This document shows positions 1-7,496 of a stretch of DNA of 12,859 bases, piece after piece; the first letter of the stretch is position 1; every line of letters begins with the position of its first letter. The DNA lies in contig JAAURO010000017.1 in the NCBI GenBank assembly GCA_012032215.1, positions 1 through 12,859 on the forward strand, read 5' to 3'. Made by a program: the position numbers and the translations under genes. This DNA is from Limnobacter sp. (GTDB lineage: Bacteria > Pseudomonadota > Gammaproteobacteria > Burkholderiales > Burkholderiaceae_B). Under the pieces are notes generated by a model. It was not told where the DNA came from. It searched no databases and was given only the letters and a program-made list of their open reading frames with translations.

Positions 1-480
1 ATGTCGTAGCCTTCGGCCAGTATGTCGCGCAGCCACTTCCAGCAGTTTAAAGGTGGCGTTCACGCCCACTGCCATGTTGGGCGACCACACAAGCGACCCA
101 GTTTCTTTGGCAAACTGGTTTAATTCTTCCAGTTGTATGGGGGTAAATCCTGTGGTGCCAATCACGGCTTTTACCCGATGGCTTTTGCAGGCTGCAAGGT
201 GCTCCAGGGTGCCCTCCGGGCGGGTGAAGTCGATGAGAACATCGGCGCCTGCTAAGGCCTGCATGGCGTCTGCGGACACCTCAATTCCGGTTTTAATGCC
301 CATGAAGTCGCCCGCATCTTTGCCTATCCAGCTGGAATGTTGCTGGTCAAAAGCGCCATGCAGCAAGCAGTCGGGCGCTCCAAGTACGGCTTCTATCAGG
401 GTTTTGCCCATTCTGCCGGAGGCACCGGCAATCGCAAATTTGATGGGCGGGCTACTGGTTTGTGTTGAAGGTGTGCTCAT
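1..480 (-). CDS. dapB: 4-hydroxy-tetrahydrodipicolinate reductase DapB (5' part, cut by window edge, frameshifted near edge)
   Basis: DapB reduces 4-hydroxy-tetrahydrodipicolinate with NAD(P)H in the cytoplasmic diaminopimelate/lysine pathway. Reading the minus strand from the ATG at 480 gives about 150 residues. They include the N-terminal dinucleotide-binding loop GASGRMGK (about residues 19-26), a VLIDFTRPEGT segment, the GTTGFT motif and SPNMAVGVNATFKLLEVAAR, all typical of the family. A GGA-type ribosome binding site sits a few bases before the ATG. After VAAR the reading changes to HTGRRLRH. Removing one base between about 24 and 34 restores AARILAEGYDI, which matches the family, so there is a one-base insertion close to the edge. 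The substrate-binding C-terminal domain lies outside the window. bamE is 43 bases upstream on the same strand, so the two may be co-transcribed. Family identity is very secure; the cause of the frameshift is inferred. Confidence 0.93.
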   Translation of the reverse strand, partial: MSTPSTQTSSPPIKFAIAGASGRMGKTLIEAVLGAPDCLLHGAFDQQHSSWIGKDAGDFMGIKTGIEVSADAMQALAGADVLIDFTRPEGTLEHLAACKSHRVKAVIGTTGFTPIQLEELNQFAKETGSLVWSPNMAVGVNATFKLLEVAARHTGRRLRH

Positions 481-523
481 GTTTTTTCCAGACTCTTTGT
501 GGGTTTGCATGCGTGTGCAGCGT

Positions 524-994
524 TTATGGCACAGCAGGCGGCGCTTCTTCGGAAGGCTTTTCTGCCGAAGGGGCAATTTCTTGCTGCGCGGCATCCAGTT
601 TTTTGGACTGGTATTGGCTTGCAGGAATGTTTTCACCACCAAACTGGGTAAGTTGCTCGTTTTCAAACACCACGGAGTAGCGCGACTGCACCACCTCACC
701 ATTGGGTTTTAGCACGCGGAATACGTAATCCCAGCGGTTTTCGTGAAAGGCATCGGTGAGCAGCGGTGTGCCCAGAATAAAGCGCACTTGCTCTTTGCTC
801 ATTCCAGCCTGAAGGCGACTTACCTCATCCTGGCTGATAAAGTTGCCTTGCTGTATTTCAAACTTGTAGGGTTTTACAAAAGACGGGACATAGTTGGCCG
901 CTTTGTCTAAAATGCCCGGCTCGCTTTTGGGGGCAGAGGAACAGGCACACAGCAGGCCTGTAAGGGCCAAGCCCAGATAACAGCTTTTAAACAT
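524..994 (-). CDS. bamE: Outer membrane assembly lipoprotein BamE (SmpA/OmlA)
   Basis: BamE is a small lipoprotein of the BAM complex, which inserts beta-barrel proteins into the outer membrane. The 156-residue product starts with a lipoprotein signal: MFKS, a hydrophobic stretch, and the lipobox L15-C16-A17-C18, with C18 the predicted lipidated residue. The conserved SmpA/OmlA domain spans about residues 45-120. It includes QQGNFISQDEV, the GMSKEQVRFILGTPLLTDAF segment and WDYVFR, close to E. coli BamE. The Ala/Glu/Pro-rich tail (about 133-156) looks unstructured and is longer than in E. coli. The reading frame is intact. It is divergent from fur with about 99 bases between, and dapB follows on the same strand. 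This bamE-fur divergent pair is common in Burkholderiales. Confidence 0.96.
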   Translation of the reverse strand: MFKSCYLGLALTGLLCACSSAPKSEPGILDKAANYVPSFVKPYKFEIQQGNFISQDEVSRLQAGMSKEQVRFILGTPLLTDAFHENRWDYVFRVLKPNGEVVQSRYSVVFENEQLTQFGGENIPASQYQSKKLDAAQQEIAPSAEKPSEEAPPAVP

Positions 995-1009
995 TGTTTT
1001 TTACTCGGG

Positions 1010-1093
1010 TGGTCAGGCAGATTCAGTCAATCTTCATCAAAGACGTTATCATAAGCCACTTACCGCCAACAGATGCCCGATCGGGTTCAACTC
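1010..1093. promoter_or_regulatory. Divergent promoter region of bamE and fur with near-symmetrical TTATCATAA
   Basis: The bamE-fur gap contains TTATCATAA around 1048-1056. Read on the plus strand it holds TATCAT and on the minus strand TATGAT, each one base from a sigma-70 -10 consensus, so both promoters could share this element. No good -35 hexamer was found at normal spacing on either strand. A convincing Fur box (repeats of the GATAAT type) was not seen, so autoregulation by Fur is not supported. This is a candidate only. Confidence 0.3.
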
Positions 1094-1525
1094 ATGACAA
1101 CAGCCAGTGATCTTAAAAGCCTGGGCCTGAAAGCCACGCTCCCCCGCATGAAAATCCTGGAATTGTTCCAAAACGGTTTGCACCGGCATTTAAGTGCTGA
1201 AGACGTATACCGCCTGCTGCTTCAGGAAGACCTCGATATTGGCCTGGCAACAGTGTACAGGGTGCTTACCCAGTTCGAGCAAGCTGGCATTTTGGCGCGT
1301 CAGCACTTTGAAACCGGGAAATCGGTGTTTGAACTCAACGAAGGCGAGCACCACGACCACCTGGTGTGCCTCGATTGCGGCCAGGTGGTGGAGTTTTTCG
1401 ATGCCGATATTGAATTGCGCCAAAAAAAGGTAGCCCAGGCTCATGGTTTTGAACTCGCCGACCACGCTTTGGCCCTGTATGGCAATTGCACCAAAGTGAA
1501 GTGCAAGAATAAAAAGTCAAAATAA
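1094..1525 (+). CDS. fur: Ferric uptake regulator Fur
   Basis: Fur is a metal-dependent repressor that binds DNA as a dimer when loaded with Fe2+ and controls iron uptake and storage genes. From the ATG at 1094 the protein is 143 residues. The N-terminal winged helix contains [14 protein letters not shown] and the recognition region [18 protein letters not shown] (about 50-67). The metal-binding half shows H32, E80, the H86/H87/H89 cluster in [14 protein letters not shown]100 and two cysteine pairs, C92/C95 and C132/C137. The frame is intact. An upstream in-frame ATG at 1073 would add seven residues. I prefer 1094 because betaproteobacterial Fur proteins start just before the [12 protein letters not shown] segment; neither start has a strong ribosome binding site. 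The gene is convergent with recN, only 13 bases away. Confidence 0.97.
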   Translation: MTTASDLKSLGLKATLPRMKILELFQNGLHRHLSAEDVYRLLLQEDLDIGLATVYRVLTQFEQAGILARQHFETGKSVFELNEGEHHDHLVCLDCGQVVEFFDADIELRQKKVAQAHGFELADHALALYGNCTKVKCKNKKSK

Positions 1526-1527
1526 GC

Positions 1528-1548
1528 GGCTTGTTTTACTAAACAGCC
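1528..1548. terminator. Candidate shared stem-loop between fur and recN
   Basis: GGCT-T-GTTT pairs with AAACAGCC around a TACT loop, an 8-bp stem with one bulged T, starting 2 bases after the fur stop and overlapping the recN stop codon. Read on the minus strand the right-hand flank is T-rich (TTATTTTGACTTTTT), so it could terminate recN transcription. On the plus strand there is no following T-run, so termination of fur here is doubtful. Confidence 0.4.
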
Positions 1549-3188
1549 CCGCCAATCAGTTCTCTGGCCGCAGTCCGTGTGGCTTTCGCTAATTGACACC
1601 CCTCCCAACATGCGGGCAATTTCCTGCACGCGTGCTTCTGTGCTCAAGGCCACAATACAAGAGCGGGTGTGCCCTTGCTCGATTACTTTGCTCACCTGGT
1701 AATGGTGGTGGCCTTGCGCAGCCACTTGCGGCAGGTGGGTTACACACAGCACTTGCTTGTTGGTCGCCAGTTGGCGCAGGTATTTGCCCACTGTTTCAGC
1801 CACTGCACCGCCAATGCCACTGTCCACTTCGTCGAAAATCAGGGTGGGGACCGGCGTGTTTTCTACGGTGTTTACCGTAATGGCCAGACTAATCCGGGCC
1901 AGTTCTCCGCCAGAGGCTACTTTGCTAACGGGCTGGGGTGTTACCCCGGGGTGGCCTGCCACCAAAAATTCAACGGTGTCGCTGCCTTTGGAGGAGGGCG
2001 CAGCACTGCCTAGGCCAATTTCAAAGCGCCCGCCCTGCATGTTTAAGGTTTGCATGGATTCGGTCACTTTGTCTGCCAGTTTGCGTGCGGCCAGTTTGCG
2101 TTCGGTGCTTAACCGGGCTGCAACCTGTTCGTAGCGGGTGCGCGCTGTCAAAAGCGCCGTGTGCAAGGCGTCTAAATCCTGGGTTTCGTTCAGGCTCTGT
2201 AGCTCGGCTTTCAGTTTGGCGTATTCGGCAGGCAAGGCTTCAGGCAAAATGCGCAGCTTGCGTGCTGTGCCATGCCAATCCGAAAGCCGTTGTTCGGCAT
2301 GGGCCAGCAAGGCGCTGTCCATGTCGGTGTGGTTCAGGTAGTGGTTGAGTTCATAGCCTGCTTCGCGCAGCAGGATTTCGCTTTCAGCCAGGTTCTTTAC
2401 CGCGCTTTCCAGCGTGGGGTCAGCCTGTGCCAGGCGTGAGAGGGTTTCAATCAAGTGGCCTACGGTGTCTAGCAGGCTTTGGTCTTGCTGAGAAATTTTA
2501 TCTAGCGCTGCCTGTGTGCCTTCTATCAGCTCGGCCGCATGGCTAAGCCGGGTATGGGTGCGGTTTAATTCTTCCCACTGGCCTTCTTCGGGTTCAATAT
2601 TTTGCAGGCTTTCCAGCTTGAAGTGCAGATTTTCCAGTCTTGCCTGGCGTTCTTCCAGCCCGGTTTGGGCTTGGTTAAACTTTTTTGTGCCGCAGCCAAG
2701 GCCTGACTGACACTTGCTACTTCGGCCAACATGGGCTGGTAGTTGCCAAAGCTGTCGAGTAGTTCGAGTTGCTGGGCAGGCTTGGCCAGGGTTTGAAAAG
2801 CATGCTGGCCGTGAATGTCGATTAGCGTTTCCGCCAGTTGCCTGAGCGTGGCTGCGGGCACGGGTACGCCGTTGACAAACGCCTTGGATTTGCCTTTGGT
2901 ATCAATGGTGCGGCGCAGGTGTAGTTCGGTTTCGGATTCAATGGCCTGTTCGCGCAAAATGGCTTCGGCCTGTAGGTTGCATGCGAATACGGCGGTAATC
3001 GTGGCACGTTCGCAGCCCTCCCGGATTTGAGACACATCCGCCCGTGCCCCCAGGCACAGCGAGAGTGCATCGATCAGGATGGATTTCCCGGCCCCTGTTT
3101 CGCCAGACAGCACAGACATGCCCGCCTGAAAATTCAGTTCAAGCTGGCTAACAATGACAAAATCAGAGATGGTGAGGTTATTTAGCAT
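1539..3188 (-). CDS. recN: DNA repair ATPase RecN (SMC-like), with two single-base frameshifts
   Basis: RecN is an SMC-like ATPase that acts at DNA double-strand breaks. The start MLNNLTISDFVIV at 3188 fits the family, followed by Walker A GETGAGKS (residues 29-36), the HGQHAFQ segment and a long coiled-coil middle rich in Glu, Gln and Leu. The C-terminal half has the ABC signature VASGGELARISLAI and Walker B TLIFDEVDSGIGG with VTHLPQVAAQGHHHY. Two indels break it. A seventh A seems to be missing from the A6 run (plus-strand T6 at 2681-2686), where AQKS should become AQKKFNQAQTGLEE. One extra A lies at 1584-1586, where SISESHTD should become SISEATRTAARELIGGAV followed by TAG at 1539. Corrected length is 549 residues, normal for RecN. 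The start overlaps the 3' end of nadK by 11 bases, indicating translational coupling. No other decay was seen. Confidence 0.94.
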
Positions 3189-4118
3189 CGGAGCTTTCGC
3201 GCAATCCACGGTGTTCAGGAGGGGCACCGGCCGGGCTGGCAGACCAGTGCAGTTTTTGCCGAAGCATGGCGAAGTAATCATAGCGCGATGGGTGTATCAG
3301 GTGAATAGGGTCTGGTGCAACCTGAATGTGAATTTGATCGTTTTTACTTAGCCTGGCGTTGATTTGCATGTCGAAGTGCACGCCAGTCTGTTTGCCACCG
3401 GTCACCGTTATGGTGAGTTTGGAATGCGAAGGCAGGGCTATGGGCCGGTTGGTAAGCGCGTGGGGGGCTACCGGCACAATTACCAGGCCAGCCAGGCTGG
3501 GGTGCAAAATGGGGCCATCTGCCGAAAGGGCATAGGCTGTAGAGCCGGTCGGGGTAGAGCAAATAAGCCCATCTGCACGCAGGTCGTACATAAACAGGCC
3601 ATCTACCTCCACGTGCAAATCAACCATGCCACCCACAATGCCACGGCTTATCACAATGTCGTTGAGGGCAATCTGTTCGGCTACCACGTTGCCATTGCGT
3701 ATTACCTTGCCTTGCAGGTAGTTGCGTTGCTCAGCTACGGAGTCGCCATTCAGGGTGTCTATCAAAGTGGGGTCGATGTCGTGAAAACGAATGTCGGTTA
3801 AAAACCCCAAACGCCCTGGTTAATGCCCAGCAGTGGAATATTGGCACACACCAAGGCACGGGCGACGCCCAAAAAGGTGCCATCGCCGCCAATGATTACG
3901 GCAAAATCGGCCTTGCTGCGTATGGTTTCTAGTGTGGCAAACTGAAACCGGGGATCGTTTTTGCATTCTGTGGCCGACATTTTGCACGAGTCTTCATGTA
4001 CCAGCACCTTGAATTGCTTTTCTATCAGCAACAAGGCTACATCGCGCCATTGCTTCTGGTGGGCGGGTGATTTGTGCTTGCCAAACACAGCCACACAAGT
4101 TGCTTTTCGATTTACCAT
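3178..4118 (-). CDS. nadK: NAD kinase NadK, with one single-base frameshift
   Basis: NadK phosphorylates NAD+ to NADP+ in the cytoplasm. The first part (3814-4118) carries the GGDGT nucleotide-binding motif at residues 77-81 and IPLLGINQG. The second part (3178-3810) resumes with GFLTDIRFHDID and contains the NDIVISRG region, DGLICSTPTGSTAYALSADGP and VPVAPHALTNRPI. One missing C next to 3813 (GGGCG where GGGCCG is expected) turns NQGRLGFLTD into NQGVWGF and a stop. Adding it gives a continuous protein of about 313 residues with a slightly extended C-terminus. The start is uncertain. ATG at 4118 (weak GGAA site) places the first beta strand VAVFGK at the usual distance, but a TTG at 4154 has a good AAGGAG site nine bases before it and would add 12 residues. 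The gene is upstream of and overlaps recN, and is divergent from hrcA. Confidence 0.94.
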
Positions 4119-4163
4119 TAACGAGTTCCGTTTTTGTCGTAAAGTGGGAGACAAGATGCCAGG

Positions 4164-4169
4164 CTCCTT
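4164..4169 (-). promoter_or_regulatory. Strong Shine-Dalgarno upstream of alternative TTG start of nadK
   Basis: AAGGAG on the minus strand lies nine bases before a TTG codon (4152-4154) that is in frame with nadK. It competes with the ATG at 4118 as the true start and is the best ribosome-binding match in the nadK-hrcA gap. Confidence 0.45.
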
Positions 4170-4190
4170 AATTTAACCGTAGTTTCACTG

Positions 4191-5213
4191 ATGATAGATG
4201 AACGTGGTCGTTCCATACTTAAAACCCTCGTTGAGCGTTACATTGCCGAGGGCAATCCGGTAGGCTCCAGAGTCTTGTCGAAGTATTCTTCGCTGGATTT
4301 AAGCCCTGCCTCCATCCGCAATGTCATGGCTGATCTGGAAGAACTGCAACTCGTGGTTTCACCCCACACCTCGGCAGGTCGGGTTCCTACCCCGCGGGGT
4401 TATCGCATGTTTGTGGATTCTTTGCTGACGGTTAAACCACTGTCCGAGAGCGAATCGTCTATTTTGTCTGACAATTTGCAGCAAGACGACCCCTTGCGCG
4501 TTATTTCGCGTGCTGCGCGCCTGCTTTCCAGTTTATCTTCGTTTGCAGGCGTAGTTACCGCACCCAAAAAGGCCGCTTCTTTCCGGCAGGTGGAATTCAT
4601 GAGTTTGTCGGCACGGCGGGTGTTGCTGATTATTGTTACTCCGACAGGCGATGTTCAGAATCGTGTTTTGTACACCAGAAAGGCCTATAACCAATCCGAG
4701 CTTGTCGAGGCCGCCAACTTTTTCAATCAGAATTTTTCCGGCATGAGTTTTTTACAGGCCAGCCGCAAGCTGACAGATGAGCTGAAAAAAATACGCGAAG
4801 ACATCAGTCATTTAATGCAGGCCACGGTGAATGCAGGCTCAGAATCCGCACAAAACCCAAACGACAGCGTGGTGGTGGCCGGCGAGCGCAACTTGCTGGA
4901 TGTGGCCGATTGGGCTACTGATATGCAGCGCCTGAAGCGGCTTTTTGGGGTGTTTGAACAACGCACCGAATTGCTGCACTTGCTCGATTCTTCGCACACT
5001 GCAGCAGGGGTGCAGATTTTCATCGGGGGTGATTCTTCCTTGGTGCCCATGGAAGAAATGAGCGTTATTTCTTCCACCTACGCAGTCAATGGCGAGGTGG
5101 TCGGCACGGTTGGTGTAATAGGCCCTACGCGCATGGCCTACGAAAGGCTGATTCCTATTGTTGATATTACTTCCCGGCTGGTAAGCTCGGCTCTTTCAGA
5201 CCCCGATAGCTAA
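4191..5213 (+). CDS. hrcA: Heat-inducible transcription repressor HrcA
   Basis: HrcA represses class I heat-shock genes (groESL, and in many bacteria dnaK) by binding CIRCE operators; its folding depends on GroEL. The 340-residue product is intact. The N-terminal winged-helix domain reads MIDERGRSILKTLVERYIAEG, GSRVLSKYSSLDLSPASIRNVMADLEELQLV and HTSAGRVPTPRGYRMFVD (residues 1 to about 78), an almost textbook HrcA start. The GAF-like dimerisation domain follows, ending in IGGDSSLVPMEEMSVISSTY and GTVGVIGPTRMAYERLIPIVD. The ATG at 4191 has no clear Shine-Dalgarno, but the homology begins exactly there. No CIRCE inverted repeat was found upstream or elsewhere in the window, so its targets lie outside. 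hemH follows 80 bases later on the same strand. Confidence 0.97.
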   Translation: MIDERGRSILKTLVERYIAEGNPVGSRVLSKYSSLDLSPASIRNVMADLEELQLVVSPHTSAGRVPTPRGYRMFVDSLLTVKPLSESESSILSDNLQQDDPLRVISRAARLLSSLSSFAGVVTAPKKAASFRQVEFMSLSARRVLLIIVTPTGDVQNRVLYTRKAYNQSELVEAANFFNQNFSGMSFLQASRKLTDELKKIREDISHLMQATVNAGSESAQNPNDSVVVAGERNLLDVADWATDMQRLKRLFGVFEQRTELLHLLDSSHTAAGVQIFIGGDSSLVPMEEMSVISSTYAVNGEVVGTVGVIGPTRMAYERLIPIVDITSRLVSSALSDPDS

Positions 5214-5293
5214 TTTGGCTGTGGGCAAGGGTGTTGGGGGGTTGCTCCTGATATTCTGCTGAGGTTGCAACCAAGCCATCCGAAAAGCCTTTT

Positions 5294-6402
5294 ATGCGTA
5301 CAGAACCCCCGTTCAAGCATGGCATACCGCAAAAAACTGCCGTGTTGCTCGTTAATCTGGGCACACCAGACAACCCCGACGCCGCCTCTTTAAGGCGCTA
5401 TCTCAAGCAGTTTCTTGCCGATCCACGCGTGGTGGAAATCCCCCGGCTTGTGTGGTGGCTTGTGTTGAATGGCATTATTTTGCGCATTCGGCCCAAAAAG
5501 TCGGCAGCCAAGTACCAAACCGTCTGGACCGAGCACGGCTCACCCTTGTTGTCCATAGGCCGAGAACAAGCCGAAAAATGGCGCAAGGCTTTAAGGCCTG
5601 CAACATGAATGTGCACGTAGAGTTGGCCATGCGCTACGGAAACCCCAGCGTGCCTTCGCGGTTGAATCTTCTGCGCGAACAGGGCTATGAGCGCATTTTG
5701 ATATTTCCGTTGTATCCCCAGTATGCCGCTGCCACCACTGCCAGCGTATACGATGCCGTGCTGGCATGGACAAAGCCTGTGCGTAACCTGCCGGAGCTGC
5801 GTTTTATCAAGCATTATCACGATCATCCTGCCTATGTTCACGCCTTGTCCGAAAGCGTGCGGCAGTACTGGGCTGTTCATGGCAAGCCCGATTTTTCCCA
5901 CAATGATCTGCTATTAATGAGCTTTCACGGCGTGCCCCAAGCCACTTTAATGAAGGGCGACCCCTACCACTGTGAATGCCAAAAAACGGCCCGGCTGGTA
6001 GGCGAAGCGCTTGGTCTGGAAAAGGAGCAATACAAGGTTACCTTTCAGTCGCGCTTTGGAAAAGCCAAATGGCTTGAACCCTACACCGACAAAACGCTGC
6101 AAGTCTTGGGGCAGCAGAAAACTCGCCGTGTAGACGTTATGTGCCCTGGTTTTATGGCCGATTGCCTGGAAACACTGGAAGAAATCAATCAGGAAGCGCG
6201 CGAGATTTTTACCCACGCAGGTGGCGGGCAGTTTAATTACATACCCTGTTTGAATGCTTCTGAGCCTGCCCGGCAGGTGTTGCACGAGGTGGCCACCCAG
6301 CACCTGCAAGGCTGGCCTGTAGAGTTCGACTATTGCACACGTATGGAATCGGCTTTAAACCGAAGTCGGGCGTTGGCCAAAGAAATGGGCGCCGATTCTT
6401 AA
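5294..6402 (+). CDS. hemH: Ferrochelatase HemH, with one single-base frameshift
   Basis: Ferrochelatase inserts Fe2+ into protoporphyrin IX, the last step of protoheme synthesis. The first segment contains [20 protein letters not shown], the [12 protein letters not shown] region and [17 protein letters not shown]. The second continues with [36 protein letters not shown], the catalytic-histidine motif [16 protein letters not shown] and [14 protein letters not shown] with the conserved acidic residues. The two segments are in different frames, joined at 5592-5594. Adding one A to the short A run (TTTAAGG to TTTAAAGG) changes KALRPAT-stop into KALKACNMNV and gives 369 residues, the normal length for betaproteobacterial HemH. 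No strong ribosome binding site precedes the ATG at 5294. The hrcA-hemH order is usual in Burkholderiales. A stem-loop terminator begins 6 bases after the stop. Confidence 0.94.
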
Positions 6403-6407
6403 AACGA

Positions 6408-6434
6408 AAAACGGAGCCGTTGGGGCCCCGTTTT
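6408..6434. terminator. Bidirectional rho-independent terminator between hemH and yccA
   Basis: AAAACGGAGCC pairs with GGCCCCGTTTT over 11 positions with one mismatch, with a 5-base loop. Flanking tracts are T-rich in both directions (TTTTGTT on plus; GTTTTTCGTTTT on minus), so it can serve both converging genes. Confidence 0.75.
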
Positions 6435-6456
6435 GTTGGCAGTCTGCCCTGCCAAC
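6435..6456. repeat. Perfect 8-bp inverted repeat adjoining the hemH terminator
   Basis: GTTGGCAG and CTGCCAAC form a perfect 8-bp stem with a 6-base loop directly after the first terminator stem. On the minus strand yccA transcripts would meet this hairpin first. It may be a second stop element or an RNA 3'-end stabiliser; no T-run follows it on plus. Confidence 0.5.
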
Positions 6457-6543
6457 CTGGCTGCCAGTGGTAGACCGGCTTGGTGTCCAATGTAGATCGA
6501 TTTACACCCTGCTGCAAGTGTTTTCTATGCTGCACTGCACAGC

Positions 6544-7249
6544 TTAGTCTCGATCGTTGCCTGTAAATACCATCAGAATTTGCAGTAAATTCACAAACAG
6601 GTTGTACAAATTCAGATAAATGGCCAAGGTGGCGCTGATGTAGTTGGTTTCGCCGCCTTTCATAACACGCTGCAGGTCATACAGCAAAAACAGCGAGAAC
6701 AGTCCCACACAGATTGTGGAGATGGTCAGCGACAGGGCAGGCATTTTGAGGAAAATGTTGGCTACGCTGGCTACAATAACCATCATTAGCACGATAAACA
6801 GGGTTTTCCCCATGTTGGTGAAATCGCGCTTGGTGACAGCCGCGTAGCTTGCCAAACCAAAGAAAATGCCCGCAGTACCCAATGCCTGCCACGGCAATAA
6901 TGGACGCCCCGTTGGACAAGCTAAGTGCCACCGACAAAATGCCTGAAAGCATAAGCCCCATGAAGAACGTGAAGCCCAGCATGAGAAACACGCCTAGCTG
7001 GCTGTTGCGATTGCGCTGAATGCCCCAGATAAACCCGAACATGGCAGCCAGCATAACCAGCATAGAAACAATGGGGCTGCCCGCAAACAGGGTGAAAAAC
7101 CCGAATGTGATGCCAGCCCAGGCGCCAATAGCGGTGGGAATCAGCGACAAGGAAAGCAGGTAATAGGTGTTGCGCAGAACCCGGTTAGACTCTGCCTTGG
7201 AGACGGCACCCGGAGTGCGTCCAAATTCGTAAGTCCTGGTTTCAGCCAT
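6544..7249 (-). CDS. yccA: Bax inhibitor-1/YccA family membrane protein, with one single-base frameshift
   Basis: This is a multi-pass inner-membrane protein of the BI-1/YccA family. E. coli YccA is known to bind and modulate the FtsH protease; the role here is inferred only. The start MAETRTYEF at 7249 is preceded by AGGAG at 9-base spacing. The N-terminal RVLRNTYYLLSLSL resembles E. coli YccA, followed by about seven hydrophobic segments, VANIFLKMPALSLTIS, and the family-typical end GGETNYISATLAIYLNLYN. An extra base in a short run (plus-strand CCC at 6878-6880) changes GIGTAGIFFGLASYAAVT into GIGYCGHFLWF and splits the gene. Deleting one G gives 234 residues, a normal length. It is convergent with hemH and divergent from ndk. 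In Burkholderia relatives a different set (hslR, grpE, dnaK region) follows hemH, so this is a local rearrangement boundary. Confidence 0.88.
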
Positions 7250-7311
7250 TTGAATGAACTCCTGTGAAAATGTGAATGGGTAAAAAGTAGGGGCCTCTTG
7301 GGGCAGGCTGT

Positions 7312-7317
7312 AGTATA
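7312..7317 (-). promoter_or_regulatory. Candidate -10 element for yccA
   Basis: On the minus strand the sequence TATACT matches the sigma-70 -10 consensus at five of six positions and lies about 60 bases before the yccA start. No good -35 hexamer was found at 16-18 bases, so the promoter call is tentative. Confidence 0.35.
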
Positions 7318-7350
7318 AAGGATGCCTTGCCGCAGAGCCGCGCGTTCATG

Positions 7351-7369
7351 CCAGTTTAGAGCAAACTGG
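7351..7369. repeat. Perfect 7-bp stem-loop CCAGTTT/AAACTGG
   Basis: CCAGTTT and AAACTGG flank a 5-base loop (AGAGC). It sits about 40 bases upstream of the yccA -10 candidate. There is no adjacent T-run in either direction, which argues against a terminator and leaves an operator or chance as options. Confidence 0.4.
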
Positions 7370-7496
7370 GGCCAAAAAGTTCCGTTTTCAAGGGCAAATG
7401 GTTAACTCTGTGGCAATAGAGTGTGGGCTGCCAGGTTTTAGAAAGCCGAGGGGTGGTGCAATTTTGCGTGGCGATTTTGCCAAGGCATAACCCGGT

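Noticed and set aside
53..712. A 219-residue plus-strand open frame over dapB and bamE
   Set aside because: It is the reverse of two clearly recognised genes and its Ser/Pro/Arg-rich product has no domain.
1020..1093. Fur box in the fur promoter region
   Set aside because: TTATCATAA resembles a half element but flanking bases do not match the 19-bp consensus.
1441..1538. Apparent antisense overlap of recN with the end of fur
   Set aside because: It arises only from the one-base shift at 1584-1586. The corrected recN frame stops at 1539, outside fur.
4119..4190. CIRCE operator or sigma-32 promoter ahead of hrcA
   Set aside because: No TTAGCACTC-type inverted repeat or heat-shock promoter match was found in the gap.
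5223..5241. G-rich stretch before hemH as a possible G-quadruplex
   Set aside because: Only three separate G-tracts (3, 3 and 6) are present, short of four spaced tracts for a canonical structure.
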